A stretch of DNA of 64,000 nucleotides from NCBI RefSeq assembly GCF_023701695.1, contig NZ_JAJOZC010000001.1:7191894-7255893 (forward strand). Direction: 5' to 3'. The notes under the pieces are model-generated. The model searched no databases and was not told the DNA's origin. It saw only the letters and a list, made by a program, of their open reading frames with translations. The translations under genes and the position numbers were made by a program. The DNA is from Streptomyces sp. RKAG290. GTDB lineage: Bacteria > Actinomycetota > Actinomycetes > Streptomycetales > Streptomycetaceae. This document shows positions 45,473 through 54,785 of the stretch, piece after piece (the stretch's first letter is position 1; every line of letters starts with the position of its first letter).

Positions 45473-45510
45473 GATCTGCCCCTGAACCGGCAACGGTCCA
45501 GGGGCAGATC
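45473..45510. terminator. Hairpin terminator between convergent ligase and penicillin acylase genes
   Basis: Outer arms of 12 bases (45473-45484 and 45499-45510) enclose an inner 4-base stem closed by a GCAA tetraloop, with one mismatched pair between them. It starts two bases after the ligase stop codon. Confidence 0.75.
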
Positions 45511-45526
45511 GCACGGGTACCAGCGG

Positions 45527-47938
45527 CTACCGGCGCTCGTGCACGCGTACCACCCGCAGCGCGGGCGAGCGCGCGATGTCCTTCTCGCAGAACCGGGACG
45601 TCACCCACCGCTCACCCGAGAACAGCTCGGTCTGATCCCGGTAGTGCGGCGACGCCGGATTCGAGGACTGCGAGTAGGTGAGCAGGGTGCGGGCCACCGG
45701 ACAGGCGCTGCCGTCCCAGCCGACGGCCTGGATGTAACTGGAGCCGGTCGAGACGTCCGTGTACCCGCCGGCCGCCGCGTCCCACACGCCTTCGGTCTTG
45801 TTCCAGATGCCCAGCGACTCCGTACCGCCGCCGACCGGGATCCGCGCGGCGCCCCGCAGCACCGACTGGTGGTCGCCGAGCGGCGCGTCCAGCGCGATCC
45901 CCGCACCCCGCAGCTCGGCCACCGCGTCGGCGAGTGCCGCGAGGACACCGGGCGCCGAGGCGTTCAGCGTGTTCGGCGTGCCGACCGGGTCGGCGGGGGA
46001 GAACGGCACCCTCCACAGCTCGGTCACCGGCACCGCCACCGCCTTCCGCCAGAACCGGTCGAAGAGCAGCGCACCCCGGCTGCCCGTATCCACCTTCCGG
46101 TCCCAGTCGCGCAGCACCGCGCACGCCGCCGACACATCGACCGGCGTGCCGTCGCTGCCGGCCGCGGCGCCACCGGGCAGCGCGGCACAGGCGCGTGCCA
46201 GCTCAGGTGCCGCCAGATCACCGGCCGGCGCACGGTTGGCGAACTGCTGGCGCTGCAGAGCGGCCACCGTCAGCCGGCCCTCGTCCGCCATCGCGGAGAC
46301 GTCCTCCACCGCGCCCCGGGTACGCATGGAACGCGGCGTGCCGACCGTGCCGAAGATCCGTTCGTAACCGGTCAGCGGCGCGTCGGCGTTCGTCAGCCAG
46401 GCACTGTCGTTGGAGTTCTCGACGTACGGGGCGTTCTCCACGGTCGGCATCCGCCCCGGCCCGAAGATCCCGGGCTGCACCGCGTCCGGGTCCGACCCCG
46501 GTGCGCAGTCGCTCCGCGAGCCGTCCAGCACCGCGAGGCCGGACGCGGCGTAGGTCGCCCTGCCCAGCGGGGTCGAGCACCGCTGTGCGAGATCGTCCGT
46601 GATCCTCGGCAGCACCTGCGACTGCGAGAAGAGCGTGTGCCCTGACGAGTCCGCCGCGATCGTGTTGACCCACGGCAGGCCCTGGGTGCGGCGCAGCGCC
46701 TCCTTGATCCCGGCGGTGCTGCGGGCCTTCGCGAAGCCGAGAGCGGTGTCGCCCGAGCGCAGGTTCGTGGCGTTCGGGTCGTTGAGCGCGTACGCGGCCG
46801 ACGACGTCCACGGCAGCGGCAGCCCCGCACCGAGCGAGGTGACGACGGGGCCGTACCTGGTCCACCACTGGGTGCGGGACACGTCCGGGCCGCCCTTGAC
46901 GGCGACCTTGACCGTGCGCTTCGTCATCCGCTGCCGCTCGCCGTCCACCAGATACACGGTCGGGTCGGCCGGATCGAGGGTCAACTGGTGCAGATTGAGG
47001 GTGACGCCCGTCGCCACGGTGTGGCTCCACGCGATGTGGGCGTTGTGCCCGATCGACATGGTGGCCGAGCCGAGCAGCGAACCGCCCGCCACGTTCAGCT
47101 CCCCGGGGATGGCCTGCTGCGACTGCCAGAACCGCCGCCCGCCCTGCCACGGATAGTGCGGGTTGCCGAGCAGCAGCCCGCGGCCGTTCGCCGTCGTACT
47201 GCCGCGGAACGCCACGGCGTTGGAGCCCATGTCCGCGTTCTGCGTCGACAGGAGCCGGGCCGCGGCGTCCGCCGCGTCGCCCGGCGAGGGGGAGGGCGGG
47301 GCCGGCGTCCCGGAGGGCGGCTGCGCGGCCGTGATGCCGTCGATGCCGCGCCCCTGACCGCCGAGCACGGAGAGCGCGAAGGCCCGCTCCGCGACATCCA
47401 GCGCGCTGACCGGGCGCACCCAGCGGGCGCCGCGGCACGCCGGATCAGTGATCCGGTGCTGCGCCAGCCAGGCGTTGTAGCCGGCCGCCCAGCCGCGCTG
47501 CAGTTCCTTCGTCGTCCGGCTCGGGCCGGCCGGCGCGGGTATCTTCAGCAGCTTCTCCACGGTGCGGCTCTCGCGCACCCCGCGGAAGTACAGGTCGCTG
47601 GAGAGGTTCTTCGTCGCGGAGGACAGCGAACCGTCCGGAGCCGCGTCGGGGCCGAAGTACCGGGACCGCTCGCCGCGCAGCGTGACGAAGCCGTCGGCGA
47701 GGGTGCAGACCTGGTCGGCGGCCTGTGCCCAGCCGTTGCCGAAGCCCAGATTCGCGTAGTCCTTCGCCACGATGTGCGGGATGCCGTACTCGGTGTAGCG
47801 GATCACGGCGGAGAGCCCGCCGCCCGACGGATGGTGGGTGCGGGTGGTGAGCGCCGAGGCGGGCGGCAGGGACGCCGACACGGTGAACAGCGCAAGACCG
47901 GATACGGCGAGAATCCTCAGACGGTTCCGGAGGGGCAA
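45527..47938 (-). CDS. Secreted penicillin acylase family protein
   Basis: About 803 residues, the normal precursor size of N-terminal nucleophile acylases. The signal peptide (RNRLRILAVSGLALFTVSASLPPASA) is followed by an alpha-chain region (YTEYGIPHIVAKDYANLGFGNGWAQAADQ). The autocatalytic cleavage site lies before the Ser of GSNAVAFRG, the first residue of the beta chain. NNPHYPW-type GNPHYPWQG and IGHNAHIAWSHT are conserved. Relatives hydrolyse acyl amides, including aculeacin, acyl-homoserine lactones and penicillins. The start is uncertain: TTG 47938 sits only three bases after GGAGGA; TTG 47950 would contain that site. Confidence 0.88.
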   Translation of the reverse strand: MPLRNRLRILAVSGLALFTVSASLPPASALTTRTHHPSGGGLSAVIRYTEYGIPHIVAKDYANLGFGNGWAQAADQVCTLADGFVTLRGERSRYFGPDAAPDGSLSSATKNLSSDLYFRGVRESRTVEKLLKIPAPAGPSRTTKELQRGWAAGYNAWLAQHRITDPACRGARWVRPVSALDVAERAFALSVLGGQGRGIDGITAAQPPSGTPAPPSPSPGDAADAAARLLSTQNADMGSNAVAFRGSTTANGRGLLLGNPHYPWQGGRRFWQSQQAIPGELNVAGGSLLGSATMSIGHNAHIAWSHTVATGVTLNLHQLTLDPADPTVYLVDGERQRMTKRTVKVAVKGGPDVSRTQWWTRYGPVVTSLGAGLPLPWTSSAAYALNDPNATNLRSGDTALGFAKARSTAGIKEALRRTQGLPWVNTIAADSSGHTLFSQSQVLPRITDDLAQRCSTPLGRATYAASGLAVLDGSRSDCAPGSDPDAVQPGIFGPGRMPTVENAPYVENSNDSAWLTNADAPLTGYERIFGTVGTPRSMRTRGAVEDVSAMADEGRLTVAALQRQQFANRAPAGDLAAPELARACAALPGGAAAGSDGTPVDVSAACAVLRDWDRKVDTGSRGALLFDRFWRKAVAVPVTELWRVPFSPADPVGTPNTLNASAPGVLAALADAVAELRGAGIALDAPLGDHQSVLRGAARIPVGGGTESLGIWNKTEGVWDAAAGGYTDVSTGSSYIQAVGWDGSACPVARTLLTYSQSSNPASPHYRDQTELFSGERWVTSRFCEKDIARSPALRVVRVHERR

Positions 47939-48088
47939 CGGTCCTCCCAACTGTGTTGGTCCGAAAGACGGTTACTCAGGAGTTCGAGCTGACACGGGCA
48001 ACTCAGCCAGCACACCCGTACATCTGTCAACATCCCGGCCGGTATCGGGACCCTTGACCGCCGGGCCCCGCCCGCACAGGATCACGCC

Positions 48089-49588
48089 ATGACAGGTGTA
48101 CGCAGCAGCACAGTCGACGGCGTCGTGACCCGCAGCGCACGGCGCACCCCCGAGCGCACCGCCCTGCGGTACGCCGACCGGACCTGGACCTACCGGGCGC
48201 TCGACGAGGCGGTCGGCACCGCGGCCGCCGTCCTGATGACCGGCCACGGACTGCGCCCGGGGGACCGGGTGGCCTCCTACGCCCACAACTCCGACGCCTA
48301 TCTGATCGCCTTTCTCGCCTGCGCCCGGGCCGGACTGGTGCACGTACCGGTCAACCAGAACCTCACGGGCGAGGACCTCGCCTACATCCTGAGCCAGTCC
48401 GGCAGCTCCCTCGTCCTCACCGACCCGGACCTCGCCGGCCGCGTTCCGGACGGGTACGCCGCGCGGGCCCTGCGCGACGCACCGGATTCCCTGCTGACCG
48501 AGCTCGCCGCACCGCGCGCCTTCGCACCCACGCACGAACCGGCCGCGGACGACCTCGTCCAGCTGCTGTACACCTCGGGCACCACCGCGCTTCCCAAGGG
48601 CGCGATGATGACGCACGGCGCCCTCGTCCACGAGTACGTCAGCGCCGTCACCGCCCTCGACCTGCGCGCGGGCGACCGCCCCGTCCACGCCCTGCCGCTC
48701 TACCACTCCGCCCAGATGCACGTGTTCCTGCTGCCCTACCTCGCGGTCGGGGCCGAGAACACCGTGCTGGACTCGCCGGACGCGGGCCGGATCTTCGACC
48801 TCGTCGAATCCGGGCAGGCCGACAGCCTCTTCGCCCCGCCGACCGTCTGGATCGGCCTCGCCAACCACCCGGACTTCGCGCGGCGCGACCTCGGCGGACT
48901 GCGCAAGGCGTACTACGGCGCCTCGATCATGCCCGTGCCGGTGCTGGAACGGCTCCGCGACCGGCTGCCCGGGCTGGCCTTCTACAACTGCTTCGGCCAG
49001 AGCGAGATCGGCCCGCTCGCCACCGTGCTGGGCCCCGACGAGCACCAGGGCCGGATGGATTCCTGCGGCAGGCCCGTTCTCTTCGTCGAGGCCAAGGTCG
49101 TCGACGAGAACGGCAAGGACGTCCCCGACGGCACGGCCGGTGAGGTGGTGTACCGCTCACCCCAGCTGTGCAGCGGCTACTGGGACAAACCGGAGGAGAG
49201 CGCCGAGGCGTTCCGTGACGGCTGGTTCCACTCCGGTGACCTTGCCGTCCGCGATCCGGAGGGCTACTTCACCGTCGTCGACCGGGTGAAGGACGTCATC
49301 AACTCCGGCGGCGTCCTCGTCGCCTCCCGCCAGGTCGAGGACGCCCTCTACACCCACCCCGCGGTCGCCGAGACCGCGGTCGTCGGACTGCCCGACGAGC
49401 GCTGGATCGAGGCCGTCACCGCCGTCGTCGTGCTCCGTGGGGAGGCCACCGAGGCCGAACTGATCGCTCACGCCCGCGAGAGGCTCGCCCACTTCAAGGC
49501 CCCGAAGAGGGTCGTGTTCGTGGACGGACTCCCGCGCAACGCCAGCGGGAAGATCCTCAAGCGGGAGCTGCGCGACCGCTTCGCCTGA
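48089..49588 (+). CDS. AMP-binding long/medium-chain acyl-CoA synthetase
   Basis: A 499-residue ANL-superfamily ligase, complete. Motifs: LYTSGTTALPKGAMMTH (P-loop), LPLYHSAQMHVF, YNCFGQSEIGPLAT, GWFHSGDLAVRDPEGYFTVVDRVKD (hinge) and LPRNASGKILKRELRD (catalytic Lys). It makes acyl-CoA from a fatty or aryl acid. It is divergent from the penicillin acylase gene across a 150-base gap. It differs clearly from the ligase at 43921, so it is not a recent duplicate. Confidence 0.92.
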   Translation: MTGVRSSTVDGVVTRSARRTPERTALRYADRTWTYRALDEAVGTAAAVLMTGHGLRPGDRVASYAHNSDAYLIAFLACARAGLVHVPVNQNLTGEDLAYILSQSGSSLVLTDPDLAGRVPDGYAARALRDAPDSLLTELAAPRAFAPTHEPAADDLVQLLYTSGTTALPKGAMMTHGALVHEYVSAVTALDLRAGDRPVHALPLYHSAQMHVFLLPYLAVGAENTVLDSPDAGRIFDLVESGQADSLFAPPTVWIGLANHPDFARRDLGGLRKAYYGASIMPVPVLERLRDRLPGLAFYNCFGQSEIGPLATVLGPDEHQGRMDSCGRPVLFVEAKVVDENGKDVPDGTAGEVVYRSPQLCSGYWDKPEESAEAFRDGWFHSGDLAVRDPEGYFTVVDRVKDVINSGGVLVASRQVEDALYTHPAVAETAVVGLPDERWIEAVTAVVVLRGEATEAELIAHARERLAHFKAPKRVVFVDGLPRNASGKILKRELRDRFA

Positions 49589-49658
49589 CGGGTGCCGGAC
49601 CGGGCGGACGGGACCCCGGTCGCACGCGGGGCGCGGCGACGGCGGCCCCGGGCCGGGG

Positions 49659-50954
49659 TCAGCCGCCGGGCCGGTCCCGCTCGTCCACGATCCGCCTGAA
49701 CTTGCCGACCGACCTCTCCAGCGTCTCGGGGTCCAGGATCTCCACCCCGACCGAGACCCCGATCCCGTCCTTGACGGCCGCCGCGATCGCCGAGGCGGCG
49801 GCCGCGCGCTGCTCCAAAGTCGCCTCCGCCCGGGCCTCCGCGCGCACCGTCAGCACGTCCAGCCGGCCCTCGCGGGTCAGCCGCAGCTGGAAGTGCGGTG
49901 ACACGGCCGGGGTACGGAGCACGATCTCCTCGATCTGGGTCGGGAAGAGGTTCACCCCGCGCAGGATCACCAGGTCGTCGCTCCGCCCGGTGACCTTCTC
50001 CATCCGCCGGAAGACCCGGGCCGTACCGGGCAGCAGCCGGGTCAGGTCCCGGGTCCGGTAGCGGATCACCGGCATGGCCTCCTTGGTGAGCGAGGTGAAG
50101 ACCAGCTCACCCTCCGCGCCTTCGGGCAGCACCTCACCGGTGAACGGGTCGACCACCTCCGGATAGAAGTGGTCCTCCCAGATGTGCAGCCCGTCCTTCG
50201 TCTCCACGCACTCCTGGGCGACGCCCGGGCCCATCACCTCGGACAGCCCGTAGATGTCGACCGCGTCGATCGCGAACCGCTCCTCGATCTCGCGCCGCAT
50301 CTCCTGCGTCCACGGTTCGGCGCCGAAGATCCCCACCTTCAGCGAGGTCGCACGCGGGTCGACGCCCTGCCGCTCGAACTCGTCCAGGAGCGTCAGCATG
50401 TACGACGGCGTCACCATGATGATGTCGGGCCGGAAGTCCTGGATCAGCTGGACCTGCCGGGCCGTCATGCCGCCGGATGCGGGAATGACGGTGCAGCCGA
50501 GCCGCTCCGCCCCGTAGTGCGCCCCCAGGCCGCCGGTGAACAGCCCGTACCCGTAAGCCACATGGACCTTCTGCCCAGGCCGGCCGCCGGCCGCCCGGAT
50601 CGAGCGGGCGACCACATCCGCCCAGGTGTCCAGATCCCGCTGCGTGTAGCCGACGACGGTCGGGCGGCCTGTCGTGCCGCTGGAGGCGTGGATCCTTCGG
50701 ACCTGGTCCTCGGGCACCGCGAACATCCCGAACGGGTAGTTGTCCCGCAGGTCGGCCTTGGTGGTGAACGGGAAACGGGCGAGGTCGGCGAGCGATCGGC
50801 AGTCGTCCGGGTGCAGTCCCGCCCGGTCGAACGCCGCCCGGTAGTGGCCGACGTGGGTGTAGGCGTGGCGCAGGGTCGCCCGCAGCCGTTCCAGTTGCAG
50901 TGCCCGCAACTCCTCGCGGTCCATCCGTTCCGCCGCGTCCAGCAGAGCCGTCAT
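49659..50954 (-). CDS. paaK: Phenylacetate-CoA ligase
   Basis: A 431-residue ligase of the PaaK type, the usual length. The P-loop is ASSGTTGRPTVVGYT; further PaaK features are GYGLFTGGLGAHYGAERLG, IWEDHFYPE and TGRSDDLVILRGVNLFPTQIEE. It converts phenylacetate to phenylacetyl-CoA, the entry step of the aerobic pathway. The other paa genes (paaABCDE, paaG, paaZ) are not in this window, so it works with genes elsewhere or on a related aryl acid. A 20-base inverted repeat 33 bases upstream is a probable repressor site. ATG 50954 has GGGAGAT upstream. Confidence 0.92.
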   Translation of the reverse strand: MTALLDAAERMDREELRALQLERLRATLRHAYTHVGHYRAAFDRAGLHPDDCRSLADLARFPFTTKADLRDNYPFGMFAVPEDQVRRIHASSGTTGRPTVVGYTQRDLDTWADVVARSIRAAGGRPGQKVHVAYGYGLFTGGLGAHYGAERLGCTVIPASGGMTARQVQLIQDFRPDIIMVTPSYMLTLLDEFERQGVDPRATSLKVGIFGAEPWTQEMRREIEERFAIDAVDIYGLSEVMGPGVAQECVETKDGLHIWEDHFYPEVVDPFTGEVLPEGAEGELVFTSLTKEAMPVIRYRTRDLTRLLPGTARVFRRMEKVTGRSDDLVILRGVNLFPTQIEEIVLRTPAVSPHFQLRLTREGRLDVLTVRAEARAEATLEQRAAAASAIAAAVKDGIGVSVGVEILDPETLERSVGKFRRIVDERDRPGG

Positions 50955-51339
50955 GCGGATCTCCCTCTTCCGTGCGCACCGTGCAGACGACCGATCATTC
51001 GGTCGTTACTCCCGGGAGCAGTAATTCAGGATCTTCCGCCGCCTGGCAAGAGGGGCGGCCCATCTCGTGCGGGCAGCCCGCACCACCTGCGGGCCCGTGT
51101 CGTCCGCGCCGTCGCGTGCGAGGACCGGCGGACCCGGCTCGTACCCCGGCCGCTCCAGGGCCCGGCCGTGACCACGCCCCGGCCGACCGGCCGCCACCGC
51201 CGGCACCCCGACTGCGGCATATGGCCGCTCGCCGGCGGCGACTGCCCGGCACCGCACCCGACAGGGGCCCGCCGCGACGCGGATACGCTCGTACCGAACA
51301 GAGCTGCGTCACCCGGGCGGCCCTGTTTGGATGGTCCCC
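50955..51339. other. 385-base intergenic region upstream of paaK and the tandem hydrolase gene
   Basis: Divergent gap. The paaK side holds the inverted repeat at 50987-51006. The rest (51010-51330) is G+C-rich without any supported gene, terminator or clear promoter. Open frames there have no start with a ribosome-binding site. Confidence 0.5.
50987..51006. promoter_or_regulatory. Inverted repeat ACGACCGA-N4-TCGGTCGT upstream of paaK
   Basis: Perfect 8-base arms (50987-50994 and 50999-51006) with a 4-base spacer, 33 bases before the paaK start codon. Size and layout fit a TetR-family operator; TetR-type PaaR repressors control paa genes in several bacteria. No such regulator is in the window. 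Confidence 0.6.
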
Positions 51340-52861
51340 ATGCCGACTTTCCACACATATGACGGAACCGAGCTCGCCTATCACCTCGTCGGGCAGGGTG
51401 CCCCGCTGATCTGCCTGCCGGGCGGGGCCATGCGGGCGAGCGCCTACCTCGGTGACCTGGGCGGACTCGACGCCCACCGGCAACTGGTGCTGCTCGATCT
51501 GCGTGGGACCGGGGACTCCGCCGTACCGGACGACATATCCACCTACCGCTGCGACCGGCTCGTCGACGACGTCGAGGCACTGCGCGCCCACCTGGGGCTG
51601 GAACGCATCGACCTGCTGGCCCACTCGGCGGCCGCGGACCTCGCCTCGCTCTACGCCGCACGCTACCCCCGCGCACTGCGCAGTCTGCTCCTCGTCGCCC
51701 CCACCACGCGGGCCGCCGGCTTCGCGTTCGCCGAGCACGAGGCCCGCGAGGCTGCCGGGCTGCGGCAGTCCGAACCCTGGTACGAGGAGGCGCTCCTGGC
51801 CCTGGAGGAGATCTGGGCGGGCCGCCTCACCGACGAACTGCGCGCCGCCGCCCGGCCGTTCCTCTACGGCCGCTGGGACGCCCCCGCACAGGCCCACGCC
51901 GCCCTGTCCGCCGAGCAGATCAACCCCGTTGCCGCACAGGGCTATTACGCGCCGGGCGGACTCGACCCGGCCGCGACCGTGCCCGCTGTGCGCGAGCTCC
52001 GTTCCCCGGTGCTCGTCCTGGCCGGCGAGTACGACGGGGTGACCACCCCGACCGTGCCGCGGAACTGGCCGCGCTCTTCCCGAACGCGGAGTTCGCGGTG
52101 CAGCGCGGCGCCGCACACTTCCCCTGGCTCGACGACCCCGGGGCGTTCGTCCGCACCGTCGCCGCCTTCCTGGACCCGGACGTGCACAGCGTGCAGGCAG
52201 GCGGGATACGGCTCGCCTACCGGGTGTGGGGAGACCCGTCGGCGCCCCCGGTCGTCCTCGTCCACGGACGCAGCGGCGACAGCAGTACCTGGACCAGGAT
52301 CGCCGAAGAGCTGGCGGCCGAACACCGCGTGTACGCACTCGACTTCCGCGGCCACGGCCTCAGCGACTGGACCGGCCGCTACTCCTTCGAGCTGTTCCGC
52401 GACGACCTGCACGCGTTCCTGGAGGCCCGCAACCTCTCCGGCGCCACGGTCATCGGCCACTCCCTGGGCGGCGCCGCGGCCTATCTGCTCGCCGAGCGGC
52501 AGCCCGGACTCATCGGCCGGCTCGTCATCGAGGAGGCCCCGCCCCCTTCCCGCTCGACCCGCCCCGCGGCCACGTGGAACGCCCGGAAGGGGAGCTCGGC
52601 TTCGACTGGCCCGTGGTGCCCTCCACCAACGCCCAGCTCAACGAACCCGATCCGGCCGGCCGTGAACGCCTGGGCGAGATCACCGCTCCCACCCTGATCA
52701 TCGGCGGCGGTCCGACGAGCCAGATCGACCAGGAGGACCTTGCCTGGATGGCCAGGCAGATCCCCGACTGCACGTTCGTCACCATCGACGCCGGCCATCT
52801 CGTCCACACCGAACGACCGGAGGAGTTCCTCGCGGCGCTCCGGTCGTTCGGCGTGTCCTGA
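51340..52861 (+). CDS. Tandem alpha/beta hydrolase (two domains in one protein; two apparent frameshifts)
   Basis: About 507 residues with two bases restored. Domain 1 (about 1-270): oxyanion region CLPGGAM, nucleophile elbow LAHSAAADL, Asp in AGEYDG, His in GAAHFPW. Domain 2 (about 275-505): VHGRSGDSSTW, elbow IGHSLGGAA, His in DAGHLVHTERPEEF. The junction (AAFLDPDVHSVQAGGIRLAYRVWGDP) reads continuously in one frame with no stop or start between domains, so this is a true fusion. The frame breaks lie near 52055-52062 and 52537-52548, each beside G/C runs and away from the junction. ATG 51331 is an alternative start. The substrate is unknown. Confidence 0.8.
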
Positions 52862-52885
52862 CGGGGCGCCGCCGCCCCCGCCGCG

Positions 52886-54520
52886 TCAGTCCCGGCGCAG
52901 CAGCGCCACCATCACGTCGTGCAGCGTCGCCTCCGCGTCCGCGACACCCTCCTGCGAACGCCAGGCCACGAACCCGTCGGGACGCACCAGTACGGCGCCC
53001 TCGGTACTCGTGCCGTGCGCCTCGGCCCAGTCGGCACCGGCCTCCGGCTCCAGATCCCCGCCGGGGCCGGTACCGATGCCGAACGCGTCCAGCCGCACCG
53101 CCAGCCGGTCGCCGACCCGTGCCGCCGCCCGCCGCCAAGCCACGTCCGCGCCATCCGTGAGCAGTACGAACGACCGCTCGTACAGATCCAGGGTGGAGAT
53201 CCGCTCGCCGGCCCGCCGCACCCACAGGTGCGGTGCCCGGCTGCCCGGCTCACCCGTCAGCTGCATCCCCTGCGGCACCACCTGCTGCTCCGGGTCGACG
53301 CCCAGCACCGCGCCGTCCACGTAGCGGTAGCCCAGCGCGACGTTCAGCATCCCGCCGCGCTTCCCGCCGCCCACGGCGGGCGGCGGTGCGTAGCCGGGGT
53401 GGCTGTGCTCGCCGGACCGTGCCGAGGCACGCTCGCTCGTCGCCCACGCCACCGGCAGCCGCTCCGCCTCGTAGGTGTCCAGCAGACCGGGCCCCGCCTC
53501 ACCGCGCAGCACGGTGGCGAGCTTCCACGCCAGGTTGTGCGCGTCCTGGATGCCGGTGTTCGAACCGAAGGCCCCGGTGGGCGACATCTCGTGCGCCGAG
53601 TCACCGGCGAGGAACACCCGGCCCCGGGAGTACCGGTCGGCCACCCGCTCCGCCGCATGCCACGGCGCCTTTCCGGTGATCTCCACATCGATGTCCGCAG
53701 CGCCGACCGCCTTGCGGATGTGCTCGGCACACCGCTCGTCCGTGAAGTCCTCCAGGGTCTCGCCCCGGTCGGGCTGCCACGGTGCGTGGAACACCCAGTT
53801 CTCCACGTTGTCCACCGGCAGCAGGGCGCCGTCCGCCTCCGGAGCCGTCAGGTAGCACACGATGAAGCGACGGTCTCCGAGCACATCGGCGAGCCGGCGG
53901 GAGCGGAAGGTGATACTCACGTTGTGGAACAGGTCGCCGGCCCCCGAACGGCCGATGCGCAGCTGCTCGCGGACCGGGCTGCGCGGACCGTCGGCGGCGA
54001 CGAGGTAGTCCGCCCGCACCGAGGTGTGCTCACCCGTCTCCCGGTTCTTCAGGACCGCCGAGACGCCTGAGTCGTCCGGGTCGAACGACATCATCTCGGT
54101 GGAGAAGCGCAGGTCGCCGCCCTGCTGCCGGGCCCGGTCCAGGAGAACGGGCTCCAGGTCGTTCTGGCTGCACAGGCACCAGCCCGACGGGCTGAAGCGG
54201 GCGAGTGCGCCACCCGGGTCGATCTCCTTGAACAGCCACTCCTGGTCGTCGCCGGTCAGCGAGCCGGCTTGCAGAATGCCGTGGTTCTCCGCCAGGACCG
54301 ACGCGGCCGCGCGGATCTGCGGCTCGATGCCCGCCTTGCGGAAGACCTCCATCGTGCGCACGTTGTTGCCGCGGCCGCGTGGATGTGTCGAGGTCGCGGC
54401 GTGCTTCTCGACCAGCAGATGCTCGACGCCGAGCCGGCCGAGGAAGAGGGACGTGGACAGGCCCACAAGGGAGCCGCCCACGATGAGGACCGGTACGTGG
54501 AGGTCGACGTTCTCGTTCAT
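52886..54520 (-). CDS. whiE-ORFVIII: Spore-pigment polyketide hydroxylase, FAD-dependent (WhiE ORF VIII type)
   Basis: A 544-residue aromatic hydroxylase of the PHBH group. FAD-binding GGSLVGLSTSLFLGRLG lies near residue 12, the DG motif in YLVAADGPRSPV, and the GD motif in VFLAGDSAHEMSPTGAFG near residue 305. The C-terminal thioredoxin-like domain is present (HLWVRRAGERISTLDLY). It hydroxylates the cyclised spore-pigment polyketide. It is divergent from the rest of the cluster, as in the S. coelicolor whiE locus. I start at ATG 54520, seven bases after GGAG; an in-frame ATG at 54607 would add 29 residues of low-complexity sequence. Confidence 0.9.
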   Translation of the reverse strand: MNENVDLHVPVLIVGGSLVGLSTSLFLGRLGVEHLLVEKHAATSTHPRGRGNNVRTMEVFRKAGIEPQIRAAASVLAENHGILQAGSLTGDDQEWLFKEIDPGGALARFSPSGWCLCSQNDLEPVLLDRARQQGGDLRFSTEMMSFDPDDSGVSAVLKNRETGEHTSVRADYLVAADGPRSPVREQLRIGRSGAGDLFHNVSITFRSRRLADVLGDRRFIVCYLTAPEADGALLPVDNVENWVFHAPWQPDRGETLEDFTDERCAEHIRKAVGAADIDVEITGKAPWHAAERVADRYSRGRVFLAGDSAHEMSPTGAFGSNTGIQDAHNLAWKLATVLRGEAGPGLLDTYEAERLPVAWATSERASARSGEHSHPGYAPPPAVGGGKRGGMLNVALGYRYVDGAVLGVDPEQQVVPQGMQLTGEPGSRAPHLWVRRAGERISTLDLYERSFVLLTDGADVAWRRAAARVGDRLAVRLDAFGIGTGPGGDLEPEAGADWAEAHGTSTEGAVLVRPDGFVAWRSQEGVADAEATLHDVMVALLRRD

Positions 54521-54785
54521 GAGTTGCTCCAGCTCGGACGCCGTACAGATGCAGTGTCCATGCCCTCGTGGGAGCGGTTCGGACGCCCGCTCACCTGAAC
54601 GGTTCATAAATCTCGCGTCAGGCGGACCAGCGTTTCACGATCGGTCACGGAGACGTCGCCCGCGGTCCGGGGCGGACCGTGCGCACCTGCCGGGAGACTC
54701 GCCCGCTCCGATTCCACTCGACAGCCACCGGTTACCCAGTGAACCGGCCGGCCGGGCCGCCCCACCGCCTCGAAGGAGTTCGCCA
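54521..54785. promoter_or_regulatory. Divergent promoter region of the whiE-type cluster
   Basis: This 265-base gap separates the hydroxylase from the seven forward genes. In S. coelicolor the equivalent gap holds two divergent promoters, one dependent on sigma F. I could not assign clear SigF-type boxes here: GTTT at 54633-54636 lacks a matching -10 element. An A+T-rich patch, TTCATAAATCTC, lies at 54603-54614. Confidence 0.55.

Noticed and set aside
48002..48030. TTGACA on the minus strand upstream of the penicillin acylase as a promoter -35 box
   Set aside because: At the proper spacing the -10 position reads GCTGAG or CTGAGT, which is a poor match, so I do not list a promoter.
54620..54740. 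A sigma-F type promoter in the whiE divergent region
   Set aside because: GTTT and GGGTAA-like elements occur, but never at the 14-16 base spacing on the same strand.
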